DNA of 64,000 bases from JALXDT01 sp964634755 (GTDB taxonomy: Bacteria > Acidobacteriota > Aminicenantia > JAMOAD01): NCBI GenBank assembly GCA_964634755.1, contig CAZWJH010000001.1, positions 1-64,000 of the forward strand. The letters run 5' to 3'. Shown here in pieces: positions 17,217-26,192 of this stretch. Position numbers and translations under genes: made by a program. Every line of letters starts with the position of its first letter. Positions within the stretch are counted from its first letter, which is position 1. Below the pieces are notes generated by a model. That model saw only the letters and a list, made by a program, of their open reading frames with translations. It was not told the origin of the DNA and made no database searches.

Positions 17217-19104
17217 AAGAAAGATAGAGACAAAAGTCAGTGAATATGTAAAAAAAGAGTTCGGGGAGGGTTATCCCGTAAGATTTTTAAATCCTCCGAA
17301 AATTTCAATGGGAGATCTTACCCTCTCATCAGCATTTGAGATAGGAAAAAAGCTGAGAAAAAATCCTAGGGAAATAGCAGAAAGATTTAAGTCAGTCCTC
17401 GAAAAATTGGAAGAAGTGGAGAAAATTGAAATAGCAGGTCCCGGATACATAAACTTTTTTTTCAAAAAAGAAAAGTATTTTAAAGATATAGAAAAGGTTT
17501 TAAATTACAACAGAGAAACCGATAAAAAAGAAAAAATAATAGTTGAGCACACAAATATTAATCCTAACAAAGCCGCTCACATAGGACACATAAGAAATGC
17601 TGTTTTGGGAGATACATTAGTGAGAATGCTCAAAGCAACCGGTAAAAAGGTGGAGGTTCAGAATTATATTGATGATACGGGAGTTCAGGTTGCGGATGTT
17701 GTTTACGGTGTTCTTTATATTGACAAAAAGAGTATTTATGAGCTTAAAAAAATCGATAAAATTGATTATTATCTCTGGGATCTCTATGTAAAAGTTTATG
17801 AAAAAGATGATGAGGAGAGCAAACAAAAGAGAAGAGAAGTTCATCATAAAATAGAAAAAGGGGTGAATCCTGAAAAAGAGTATGCTGAATTTATCTCAAC
17901 GGAGGTTTTGAAAAGACACCTTCAAACCACAGCCCGCCTCGGGATAGATTATGATGTTTTACCGAGAGAAAGTGATATTATATCCCTTAAATTCTGGGAA
18001 AGTGCTTTTGAACTTATGAAGGAAAAAGGGGTGATATATTTTCAAACAGAGGGTGATAATAAAGGCTGCTGGGTTATGAAAGTTTTTGAAGACGGAGAGG
18101 AGAGGGAAAAGGTAATAGTCAAGTCAAACGGAGCAATTACCTATGTCGGGAAAGACATTTCCTATCATCTCTGGAAATTCGGCCTTTTTGAAAAAGATTT
18201 TTATTATAAAAAGCTTGACAACAGGCACTACATCACAACATCCTCAAAAGAGGATGCCGATAAAAATGTATCTTTCGGTAAAGGTGACAGAGTTTATAAT
18301 GTCATAGATCAAAGACAATCCTATCTTCAAAATATAGTAAAAAAAGCTCTTAAAAAAATGAGTTTTGAAAAGCAATCGGAAAACCTTATTCACTTTTCTT
18401 ATGAAGTTGTCGCTCTTTCGAAAAAATCCGCAAAGGAAATGGGTTTTGATATTAACACGGACAAATCATTTGTTGAAGTTTCAGGAAGAAGGGGAGTTGG
18501 AGTTAAAGCTGATGATCTCATTGATGAGCTTGAAAAAAGAGCCTTAAAAGAAGTTAAAGAAAGGCACCCCGAGTTTTTTTCGAAAAAATCCGAATTAATA
18601 GCAAAGATGATTTCATCATCAGCATTAAGATACTATATGATTAAATACACATTAAACTCAATGATTGTTTTTGATTTTGAAGAAGCCCTTAAATTTGAGG
18701 GGGAAACAGGTCCCTACCTTCAATACTCAAATGTTAGGATGAAAAGCCTTTTCAGAAAATTCGAAGAGGAGTTCGGGGAAAAGCCCGAAGATGAAATACA
18801 GCCTCCTTACTCACTCAATTCCTTTGAACCAAAAGAGATAGAAGAGCTCTGGGAAGCCATTATAATAGGCTCGCGATTTGATAATGAGCTTGATACAGCC
18901 ATAAAAAACTTGGAGCCTTCGAGGCTTGCAAAGTACGGATTTTATCTGTGCCAAAAGCTTAATTTCATATACAATAATTTTCCGGTGATCAAGGAGAAAA
19001 ACCAGGAGAGAAGAAAAGTCATACTCTTTACATTGCACTTTTTATACAAACAATTAAATAAAGTTTTGGATATTTTAGGAATAGAAAAACCTGAAGCAAT
19101 GTAG
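17203..19104 (+). CDS. argS: arginine-tRNA ligase
   Basis: Charges tRNA-Arg. The 633 residues include the N-terminal additional domain (about 1-110), the HIGH motif in NPNKAAHIGHIRN near residue 125, the YIDDTGVQVADVV strand and the C-terminal anticodon-binding domain (YLQYSNVRMKSLFRKF). The KMSK loop is degenerate (LSKKSAKEMG), as is common for this enzyme. It starts inside the phosphatase gene and ends nine bases before the ABC operon. Confidence 0.96.
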   Translation: MEYIKRKIETKVSEYVKKEFGEGYPVRFLNPPKISMGDLTLSSAFEIGKKLRKNPREIAERFKSVLEKLEEVEKIEIAGPGYINFFFKKEKYFKDIEKVLNYNRETDKKEKIIVEHTNINPNKAAHIGHIRNAVLGDTLVRMLKATGKKVEVQNYIDDTGVQVADVVYGVLYIDKKSIYELKKIDKIDYYLWDLYVKVYEKDDEESKQKRREVHHKIEKGVNPEKEYAEFISTEVLKRHLQTTARLGIDYDVLPRESDIISLKFWESAFELMKEKGVIYFQTEGDNKGCWVMKVFEDGEEREKVIVKSNGAITYVGKDISYHLWKFGLFEKDFYYKKLDNRHYITTSSKEDADKNVSFGKGDRVYNVIDQRQSYLQNIVKKALKKMSFEKQSENLIHFSYEVVALSKKSAKEMGFDINTDKSFVEVSGRRGVGVKADDLIDELEKRALKEVKERHPEFFSKKSELIAKMISSSALRYYMIKYTLNSMIVFDFEEALKFEGETGPYLQYSNVRMKSLFRKFEEEFGEKPEDEIQPPYSLNSFEPKEIEELWEAIIIGSRFDNELDTAIKNLEPSRLAKYGFYLCQKLNFIYNNFPVIKEKNQERRKVILFTLHFLYKQLNKVLDILGIEKPEAM

Positions 19105-19113
19105 GAGGTGTAA

Positions 19114-20040
19114 ATGATTGAGGTAAACAATCTAACCCGTAAGTACGGGGAGAAAGTTGCTGTAAACAATATCTCCTTTTCGGTTGAAAAGGGAAAGATC
19201 TGGGGATTTCTGGGACCCAACGGAGCAGGAAAGACAACCACAATGAGAATTCTAACAGGCTATCTTCCTCCGACAGAGGGAAGTGCAAAAGTTGCCGGAT
19301 TTGACATTACAAAAGAGCCATTGAAAGCAAAAAAACACATTGGATATCTTCCGGAAATTCCACCACTTTACAATGAGATGACAGTAAAAGGCTACATAAG
19401 CTTTGTGGCTGAGCTAAAAGGAGTTAGCGGAAAAGAAAAAAAGACAGCAATCGGACAGGCAATAGAGAAAGCAGGACTTTCCGCTGTGGCAGGAAGGCTT
19501 ATTAAAAATCTTTCAAAAGGATACAGACAGAGAGTAGGAATTGCTCAGGCAATAGTTAACAATCCTGATATTCTTATTCTTGATGAACCTACAATAGGAC
19601 TCGATCCTGCTCAGATAATAGAAATTCGTGAACTTATAAAATCCCTGAGAGGAGAGCATACTGTAATCCTTTCCACTCACATTCTACCTGAAGTTACTCA
19701 GACCTGCGACGGAGTTGTTATTATTAATGAAGGTCAGCTCAGAGCATCAGGCCCTTTGGAGGAAATTCAAAAAAAGTTCAGTGAAGAAAATGGGATTTAC
19801 CTTGAAACAGAGCCTGAAATTTCAGAAGATGAGTTAAAAGGAGTTGACGGAATAAAGGATGTTCTTAAAAGCGGAAATGGTTATAAGCTTTTCTGGGAAG
19901 ACGAAGAAAAGGGAACAAAATCCTTAAATGAATTCATAAGGTCAAAATCTTTAAACATCAAGGAATGGAAAAGACTTTCTTCAACTCTTGAAGACATATA
20001 TCTTAAAATTGTTGCTTCAGACAAAGGAGGTGTGAAATGA
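19114..20040 (+). CDS. ABC transporter ATP-binding protein, GldA type
   Basis: A 308-residue ATPase of the drug/lipid-exporter class, with Walker A GPNGAGKTTTM, signature LSKGYRQRVGIAQ, Walker B ILILDEPTIGLDP and D/H loops. It has an AGGAGGTG ribosome site and overlaps the permease by four bases. It is the first gene of a four-gene set (ATPase, ABC-2 permease, GldG-like, DUF4340) found in many diderm phyla and named from Flavobacterium gliding; most owners do not glide, and the substrate is unknown. Confidence 0.9.
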   Translation: MIEVNNLTRKYGEKVAVNNISFSVEKGKIWGFLGPNGAGKTTTMRILTGYLPPTEGSAKVAGFDITKEPLKAKKHIGYLPEIPPLYNEMTVKGYISFVAELKGVSGKEKKTAIGQAIEKAGLSAVAGRLIKNLSKGYRQRVGIAQAIVNNPDILILDEPTIGLDPAQIIEIRELIKSLRGEHTVILSTHILPEVTQTCDGVVIINEGQLRASGPLEEIQKKFSEENGIYLETEPEISEDELKGVDGIKDVLKSGNGYKLFWEDEEKGTKSLNEFIRSKSLNIKEWKRLSSTLEDIYLKIVASDKGGVK

Positions 20041-20804
20041 GAGGACTTTGGGCGATTACAAAAAAAGAGATAAAGACCTATCTTACATCTCCCATTGCTT
20101 ATGTTCTAATAGCGGTTTTCCTTCTTATAAGCGGATACTTTTTTTACAATATGATCTGGTGGTTTAATTCTCAGAGCATTGCAATGTCAAGAAATCCATA
20201 TTATATGAAACAATTGAATATAAACAGATTTGTCTATGAGCCTCTTTTTCACAATATTTCTGTAATACTTCTTCTTATTTTCCCGCTTCTTACAATGAGG
20301 CTTTTCGCCGAAGAGAAGAGAACGGGCACAGAGGAGCTTTTGTACACAAGCTCTGTTACAAATACCGAAATAGTTGTGGGAAAATTCTTGGGTGCGACTT
20401 TTGTTCTCTTTATTATGCTTCTTTTAACCGGAGTTTATGCTGTTTTCGGATATCTTTACAGTAGCCCTGAAACCATTCCACTTTTGATGGGATACTTAGG
20501 ACTTTTTCTTATGGGGATTGCATTTATCGGCATCGGATTATTTTTCTCATCAATTACGGAAAGTCAGGTGGTTGCAGCATCATTAAGTTTTGGTATGCTT
20601 TTGCTTTTGTGGGTTCTTTCGTGGAGCGGACAGGCAGCAGGGCCCTCACTTAAACCTATTCTCAACTACCTCTCATTCTTTGAGCATTTTAAGGATATGC
20701 CGAGAGGAGTCCTGAATCTTACTGACCTTGTCTATTATCTGAGTGTTGCATACTTCTTTTTATTTTTAACACAATCCTACTTGGAATCAAGAAGGTGGAG
20801 GTGA
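20037..20804 (+). CDS. ABC-2 permease, GldF type
   Basis: Inner-membrane permease of 255 residues with six hydrophobic segments. KKEIKTYLTSPIAYVLIAVF opens it, and LRLFAEEKRTGTEELLYTS-like text marks the cytoplasmic coupling loop of ABC-2 exporters. ATGA overlap with the ATPase gene; GGAGGTG site. Confidence 0.9.
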   Translation: MRGLWAITKKEIKTYLTSPIAYVLIAVFLLISGYFFYNMIWWFNSQSIAMSRNPYYMKQLNINRFVYEPLFHNISVILLLIFPLLTMRLFAEEKRTGTEELLYTSSVTNTEIVVGKFLGATFVLFIMLLLTGVYAVFGYLYSSPETIPLLMGYLGLFLMGIAFIGIGLFFSSITESQVVAASLSFGMLLLLWVLSWSGQAAGPSLKPILNYLSFFEHFKDMPRGVLNLTDLVYYLSVAYFFLFLTQSYLESRRWR

Positions 20805-20808
20805 TAAA

Positions 20809-22341
20809 ATGGAAGGTTTTAAAAAAGTACTCAATTACATAGCAATAATATTAATAGTTGTGGGTATAGCACTTTTTAAAATAATTCCTGACAAATCCTT
20901 TATCGGCTGGATTATTCTTGCCTTAGGTGTAGCGGGTTATATTTTTTACCTTTACCTTAACAGAGACAATCTTAAGGATAGTTTAAAGAGAAAAACACTA
21001 CTTTACAGCAGCAATCTCTTTATAATAGTAATACTTGTTCTGGCGATAATAGTGGCATTAAATATTCTTACAATGAAGCTCCAAAAGAGATATGATTTTA
21101 CCGAAGGTAAGATATACTCCCTTTCCCCTCAGACAATAAAGGTTTTGAAAAACCTTAAAAAGGATCTTTCGATAAAGGCCTTTTATTCTGATACGGGAAC
21201 AAGAGTTGCGGAAGATACTTTGAAACTTTACAGGTTCTATTCCCCGAAAATAAGATATGAGATAATAGATCCCAACAAAAATCCGGGGCTTGCAAGAAGG
21301 TATAATATTACCGCTGAAGGTACAACAGTACTTGAATACGGGGATAAAGAGGAAAAGTTAGAATCTCTTACGGAAGAGGAGCTTACAAATGCAATAATCA
21401 AAATCACAAGGGAGACAAAAAAGAAAGTATGCTTTTTGCAGGGGCATGGAGAGGCTTCCGTAAAAGATACTGATAAAACCGGTATATCATCTCTGGGTGA
21501 TTCTCTTAAAAAGGTAGGATATGAAGTCAGTGATTTGAATATAGCTGAAAAAGGGAAAATTCCCGAATCCTGCGATATTTTGGTCGTTGCGGGACCTCAG
21601 AAACCTCTCTTTGATAATGAAATCAAGATGATGGATGATTTTATAAAAGAGGGCAAAAGTGTTTTTCTGATGGTTGACCCGGACACTGGTTCCAAGCTTG
21701 AGAAAATGATTAAAAAGTACGGAGTATCCCTTGATAATGATGTTGTAGTGGATTTGGTATCAAGGGTTTTGAGCGGAGATCCTCTCATGCCCATTGTAAA
21801 CAAATATGAGTACCATGAGATAACCAAAAACTTCAAATATGCAGCTCTTTTCCCATATGCAAGATCAGTTACAGCTTTAAAACCTGCTCCAAAGGATGTA
21901 AGTGTGACAGAGCTTGCAAAGACATCTCCAAATGCATGGGGAGAGACAAATATGAAAGAGGAGCTTAAAACAGGAAAATTAACATTTAATCCCGACCAAG
22001 ACAAACCCGGTCCGGTTTCACTTATAGCAGTATCAGACATAACGATAAATGAAAAAGATGGAAAGAGTAAAGAGGCAAGGCTTGTTGTTGTGGGGGATTC
22101 TGATTTTGCAAAAAATTCATTCATAGGAACCTCGGGAAATGAAAATCTAATTATGAATATAATAAATTATCTTTCACAGCAAAAAGATTTAATTTCAATA
22201 ACACCAAAATCAGCAAGAACTTCGGCAATCACCCTTACTCCCGCTCAGGGAAGTTTGATTTTTTATGTCAGCATAGTAATATTACCTCTTCTGCTTTTAT
22301 TCATAGGAATAGCAGTCTGGATTAGGAGGAGGGCATTATGA
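20809..22341 (+). CDS. GldG-like ABC auxiliary protein
   Basis: A 510-residue membrane-anchored protein. Three N-terminal membrane segments (about residues 10-85) precede a large extracytoplasmic domain of the ABC_transp_aux/GldG type (YDFTEGKIYSLSPQTIKVLKNL, VCFLQGHGEASV, LVVVGDSDFAKN), and a single C-terminal membrane helix ends the protein. It is thought to partner the permease. Overlaps the next gene by four bases. Confidence 0.88.
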   Translation: MEGFKKVLNYIAIILIVVGIALFKIIPDKSFIGWIILALGVAGYIFYLYLNRDNLKDSLKRKTLLYSSNLFIIVILVLAIIVALNILTMKLQKRYDFTEGKIYSLSPQTIKVLKNLKKDLSIKAFYSDTGTRVAEDTLKLYRFYSPKIRYEIIDPNKNPGLARRYNITAEGTTVLEYGDKEEKLESLTEEELTNAIIKITRETKKKVCFLQGHGEASVKDTDKTGISSLGDSLKKVGYEVSDLNIAEKGKIPESCDILVVAGPQKPLFDNEIKMMDDFIKEGKSVFLMVDPDTGSKLEKMIKKYGVSLDNDVVVDLVSRVLSGDPLMPIVNKYEYHEITKNFKYAALFPYARSVTALKPAPKDVSVTELAKTSPNAWGETNMKEELKTGKLTFNPDQDKPGPVSLIAVSDITINEKDGKSKEARLVVVGDSDFAKNSFIGTSGNENLIMNIINYLSQQKDLISITPKSARTSAITLTPAQGSLIFYVSIVILPLLLLFIGIAVWIRRRAL

Positions 22342-23684
22342 ATGTAAAAAAAATAGTAATTTTATTGGTTATATTGGCAGGACTTATCTTCGGAATTTAT
22401 CTTGCAAACAAAAAGCAGGAGAAAACCGAAGAGGCCAAGATTCTTGTAAATTTAAAATCCGATGATATTGTTAAAATAGAGCTTACTGAAGGTAAGAAAA
22501 AGATTGTTGTTGAGAAAAAGGATAAAAGCTGGAAAATCGTATCTCCCATAAAAACAAATGCGGATGAGGTTATTGTCGAAAGAATAGTAAGTGATTTTTC
22601 AGAGCTTAAACCTGAAAAAATAGTTGATAAAAATCCTTCTAACCTGAAAAAGTATGGTCTTGAAAATCCGGAAAGAGCAATATCCTTATACTCAAAAACA
22701 GGCGAAAAGTACACAATTCTTTTCGGAGACAAAGGCCCCTTAGGAGACGAATATTATGCAAAGCTTAAAAACTCGCCAAAGGTGGTTCTTCTGCCATCAA
22801 TGAAAAGAGATGATGTAATGAAAACAGTTTCCGATTTGAGGGATAAACATCTTGTTAAAGTTGAGACAGGAGATGTAAAAGGATTTTCAATAAATAACAC
22901 AAAGGAAAATAAGATACTTGAGTTTAAGAGAGCGGATGAAAGATGGTTTTTCCTGAAACCTAAAAAATGTCTTGCAAATGAATCAAAAACAGATGATATT
23001 CTTTTCTCAATTCAAAATCTTGAAGCAAAGGATATAGTAAAGGATTCTCCTGCTGAAAAAGATTTAAACGATTATAATCTTAAAAACCCTGAAATTAAAA
23101 TCATAATAAACCTGAAAGACAGTAAAAAGGAGCTTTTTGTCTCTAAAAAAGGAAAAGATTATTTTGCCTACTCAAAAAACAGCAATTTCATAGGGAAGAT
23201 AAACAGCACCTTTGTTGACGATATATCAAAAGATTTTAAGGACTTAAGAGAGAAAAAGGTGGCTGTCTTCTCAGGTTATGAGATAAACAAGATTGAATTT
23301 ACAGGATACGGAAAAACATATCTTATGGAAAAGGATGGAAACGGGACATGGAGGCTTAAAAAACCTGAAAAATTCATTTTACAGGATGAGAAGGTATCCG
23401 ATTTTATCTCCGCAATTGAGGATATGGAATCAAAGGAAATTATTGATAATCCCGGAAATTTGAGTCAATACGGACTTGATAAGCCCTCTATTAAAGTAAA
23501 ACTTTATCCGGAGGATGGAAAACCTATAGTTTTGCTTTTCGGGAAAGAGAAAGATAATGATATTTTTGTGAAAAATCAGGAATTTTCATACATATTTAAG
23601 GTTGGTAAGGATTCACTTGACAAATTTCCCAAAAAGAGTATAATAGATTGGAAATTTAAGGAAAGTAAAAAAGAGGAAGATTAA
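22338..23684 (+). CDS. DUF4340 domain protein of the Gld-type ABC operon
   Basis: A 448-residue protein with an N-terminal membrane anchor (residues 5-23) and two DUF4340 repeats. Each repeat has the pattern of a lysine-rich strand, W-hydrophobic-x-P, and a YGLENPE or YGLDKP turn (near residues 110 and 375). DUF4340 proteins accompany GldG-like genes and are probably periplasmic. Last gene of the operon; a G/C-rich hairpin follows at 23722-23745. Confidence 0.86.
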   Translation: MNVKKIVILLVILAGLIFGIYLANKKQEKTEEAKILVNLKSDDIVKIELTEGKKKIVVEKKDKSWKIVSPIKTNADEVIVERIVSDFSELKPEKIVDKNPSNLKKYGLENPERAISLYSKTGEKYTILFGDKGPLGDEYYAKLKNSPKVVLLPSMKRDDVMKTVSDLRDKHLVKVETGDVKGFSINNTKENKILEFKRADERWFFLKPKKCLANESKTDDILFSIQNLEAKDIVKDSPAEKDLNDYNLKNPEIKIIINLKDSKKELFVSKKGKDYFAYSKNSNFIGKINSTFVDDISKDFKDLREKKVAVFSGYEINKIEFTGYGKTYLMEKDGNGTWRLKKPEKFILQDEKVSDFISAIEDMESKEIIDNPGNLSQYGLDKPSIKVKLYPEDGKPIVLLFGKEKDNDIFVKNQEFSYIFKVGKDSLDKFPKKSIIDWKFKESKKEED

Positions 23685-23721
23685 AAACTTCCCTCCTTTT
23701 GCCTCCTTTGTTTTTATATCA

Positions 23722-23745
23722 GGGGGAGTTATAAAAGACTCCCCC
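23722..23745. repeat. G/C-rich inverted repeat between convergent operons
   Basis: GGGGGAGT (23722-23729) and ACTCCCCC (23738-23745) form a perfect 8-bp stem with an 8-base loop in the 228-base gap between the DUF4340 gene and hydF. No T run follows on either strand, so a classical intrinsic terminator is not supported, though a transcript-end role is plausible. The rest of the gap is AT-rich with no recognised element. Confidence 0.5.
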
Positions 23746-23912
23746 ACCCCTCCCCCTCCAGAAGAGCTAAAAGCTTTTAAGCATTATAACTATCAAGCGT
23801 TGTCTTATGTTAAAAGAGTGCATACATATATAAAAACAATAGATATAATAGAATAACAGAATAAAATTTCAGGAGAAAAATCTATTATAATAAAGAACCT
23901 AACACCTGTTTT

Positions 23913-25118
23913 TCAGGACAGAAGATTGAATGGTTTTATTACTCTGTCCAGAACTCCCTGAAGCTTGGAAATTGCTATCCCGTAATTCGTCATGGGGACA
24001 TTTCTTCTTACACTCTCATTGAGTCTTCTCATCATCTCCATCCTGTTTAGCATACATGCTCCACAGTGGATTACAAGGGAAAATTTTTCAAGCTCCTCAG
24101 GAAAATCACTTCCGGATGCAATCTCTATATTTAATTCTTTACCTGTGTATTGCAAAAGCCATCTCGGAATCTTAACCCTTCCTATATCATCAGCCTGCAC
24201 ATGATGGGAGCATGCCTCGGCAATAAGCACATTATCCCCGTCTTTAAGCTCATCTATTTTTTTAGCTCCCTTTACAAATTCGGAAAGTTCCCCTTTGTAT
24301 CTTGAAAAGAGTATTGAAAATGTCGTAAGTTTAATGCCCTCCGGAACATCGGCGGAAACCTTAAGAATAACCTGCGAATCAGTAATCACCAATGCCGGTT
24401 TTTTAACAAGGTTTCTCAATGTATCTTCAAGCTCTCTCTCTTTTACAACAACAGCTGTCGCATCATTATCCAGAATCTCCCTTATTGTCTGAACCTGAGG
24501 TAAAATCAATCTTCCTTTGGGAGCTGCAAGATCAATGGGAACCACCAAAACTATTATATCTCCTCCCCTTATAAGGTCTCCCACCAAAACCTTCTCCTCT
24601 TTCAAATAAGAGGGCGCAAGCCTTATTATAAGATTTTTAAGCTCATTTATATTTTCACCTGTTTTTGCGGAGACACAGATATGATTTGCTTCTATCTTAT
24701 CAGCAAATCTTATATCCCTTTCAAAAGGCTCTTTAATATCAATCTTGTTAAAAACTATTATGTAAGGAATCTTAAGCTCTTTTATTTCAAGAATAATCTT
24801 TTCTGTTTTTTCATCAATACCATTTTCATCAACAACAATAAGAGCAAGATCGGATTTGAAAAGTACTTTTTTAGTTGCCTTAACTCTCTTTTCGCCCAAC
24901 TCTCCCGTATCATCAATTCCTGCGGTATCATAAAAAGTAACAGGGCCCAAAGGCAAAAGTTCATAATGTTTTGCGACAGGATCTGTTGTTGTTCCGGCAA
25001 TATCTGACACTATGGCGATATCCTGCCCCACAATAGCATTAATAAGAGAGGATTTACCAGCATTCCTTTTACCTACAAGCGAAATTATAAGCCTTTCTCC
25101 TCTCGGTGCTTTAGCCAT
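23913..25118 (-). CDS. hydF: [FeFe]-hydrogenase H-cluster maturation GTPase HydF
   Basis: The scaffold on which the diiron subcluster is built before transfer to HydA. About 401 residues: an N-terminal GTPase (P-loop GKRNAGKSSLINA, switch DTAGIDD, NKID motif), a dimerisation domain and a C-terminal cluster domain with EACSHH and HCGACM ligands. I take the ATG at 25118 because an AAAGGAGGAAAG site directly precedes it; the frame extends a few codons further. Last gene of the hydrogenase operon, 75 bases after hydE. Confidence 0.96.
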   Translation of the reverse strand: MAKAPRGERLIISLVGKRNAGKSSLINAIVGQDIAIVSDIAGTTTDPVAKHYELLPLGPVTFYDTAGIDDTGELGEKRVKATKKVLFKSDLALIVVDENGIDEKTEKIILEIKELKIPYIIVFNKIDIKEPFERDIRFADKIEANHICVSAKTGENINELKNLIIRLAPSYLKEEKVLVGDLIRGGDIIVLVVPIDLAAPKGRLILPQVQTIREILDNDATAVVVKERELEDTLRNLVKKPALVITDSQVILKVSADVPEGIKLTTFSILFSRYKGELSEFVKGAKKIDELKDGDNVLIAEACSHHVQADDIGRVKIPRWLLQYTGKELNIEIASGSDFPEELEKFSLVIHCGACMLNRMEMMRRLNESVRRNVPMTNYGIAISKLQGVLDRVIKPFNLLS

Positions 25119-25193
25119 ACTTTCCTCCTTTACAATAAACAAGTAGTAAAACTCGAAATAGACATTTCTATAAAAATTATCATTTCCATTTTA

Positions 25194-26192
25194 TCAATTT
25201 TTCCCTTTGAAATTTCCAATGGCTTCAGAGGGGAAAAACCCTGCTGAGGATATAAGTTGTTTTATTTTTTGTACATCTTCAAGTGTAGAGTTATCACTTT
25301 CATTTTTCCCCGGGTAAATATTGTAAAGTTTTCTCACCTTTAAAGGTGTGACAGTTGGCATTATTACATTGGCTCCGACTATAAGCCCCTGAACCCTTGC
25401 ATCCTTTTCAAGAGATGCCATCGCACTTGTGGAAGGTATATTAGAGTAAGGGTTCAAGATTCTTAAAAGAGAAATTGTTCTCAATGATTTTTTAAGATCA
25501 CCGCAGGAGTAATCATAAAGAGGTGTCTTATTGTGAGGGATAAATGGACCAGATGCAATCATATGAAGTCCTAAGAGTGAAAGCTCCAGAATATCACTTG
25601 CAAGGATTTCATCTGTCATTCCGGGAAGACCTATAATCAGACCCGAACCAACCTCATATCCAAGTTTCATCAAAACCTCTATAAGCTTAAGCCTCTCCTT
25701 AAGCTCTCTTCCGGGTCTCATCCTTTTGTAAAGCTCCTGATCAAAGGTTTCAACTTTTAGAAGATATCGGTTAGCTCCGGCATCTTTCCATCTTTTAAGC
25801 TCATCATCGCTCCTCTCTCCCAATGAAAGTGTTATCGCGAGTGAATCATCCCCGTATTTTCCCCTTATCTTTTTTATTACCTTTTCAATAAATTCTCCCG
25901 TATAATAGGGGTCATTTCCAGATTGAAGAACAACAGTTCCCATTTTGCTTTTCTTAACCAATTCCACAGACCCTATTATTTCATCAAAATTTAATCTGTA
26001 TCTTTTAAGCTCACTGTTTTGACATCTTAAGCCGCAGTAAAGGCACTTTTCTTTACAAATATTGGAAAATTCAACTATTCCTCTCAAATAAACCTCTTTC
26101 CCGAAAAGTTTTTCCCTTACTCTTTTACCTTCGGCAAAAAGGGATTTATCATACTTTCCTTGTAAAAACTCTTTAATCTCTCTTAATTTCAT
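25194..26192 (-). CDS. hydE: [FeFe]-hydrogenase maturation radical SAM protein HydE
   Basis: Radical SAM enzyme that acts on the HydG-made Fe(CO)2(CN)-cysteine synthon. The 332 residues form a TIM barrel with CX3CX2C ligands at C46, C50 and C53. GNDPYYTGEF and GLIIGLPGMT strands are typical. The extra C-terminal cysteines that hold a dispensable second cluster in Thermotoga HydE are absent from the YNIYPGKNES region. It overlaps aspA by 20 bases. Confidence 0.95.
   Translation of the reverse strand: MKLREIKEFLQGKYDKSLFAEGKRVREKLFGKEVYLRGIVEFSNICKEKCLYCGLRCQNSELKRYRLNFDEIIGSVELVKKSKMGTVVLQSGNDPYYTGEFIEKVIKKIRGKYGDDSLAITLSLGERSDDELKRWKDAGANRYLLKVETFDQELYKRMRPGRELKERLKLIEVLMKLGYEVGSGLIIGLPGMTDEILASDILELSLLGLHMIASGPFIPHNKTPLYDYSCGDLKKSLRTISLLRILNPYSNIPSTSAMASLEKDARVQGLIVGANVIMPTVTPLKVRKLYNIYPGKNESDNSTLEDVQKIKQLISSAGFFPSEAIGNFKGKN

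Noticed and set aside
21597..22124. A 175-codon open frame on the minus strand inside the GldG-like gene
   Set aside because: Antisense shadow of a well-supported gene; Ser/Thr-rich translation without any family features.
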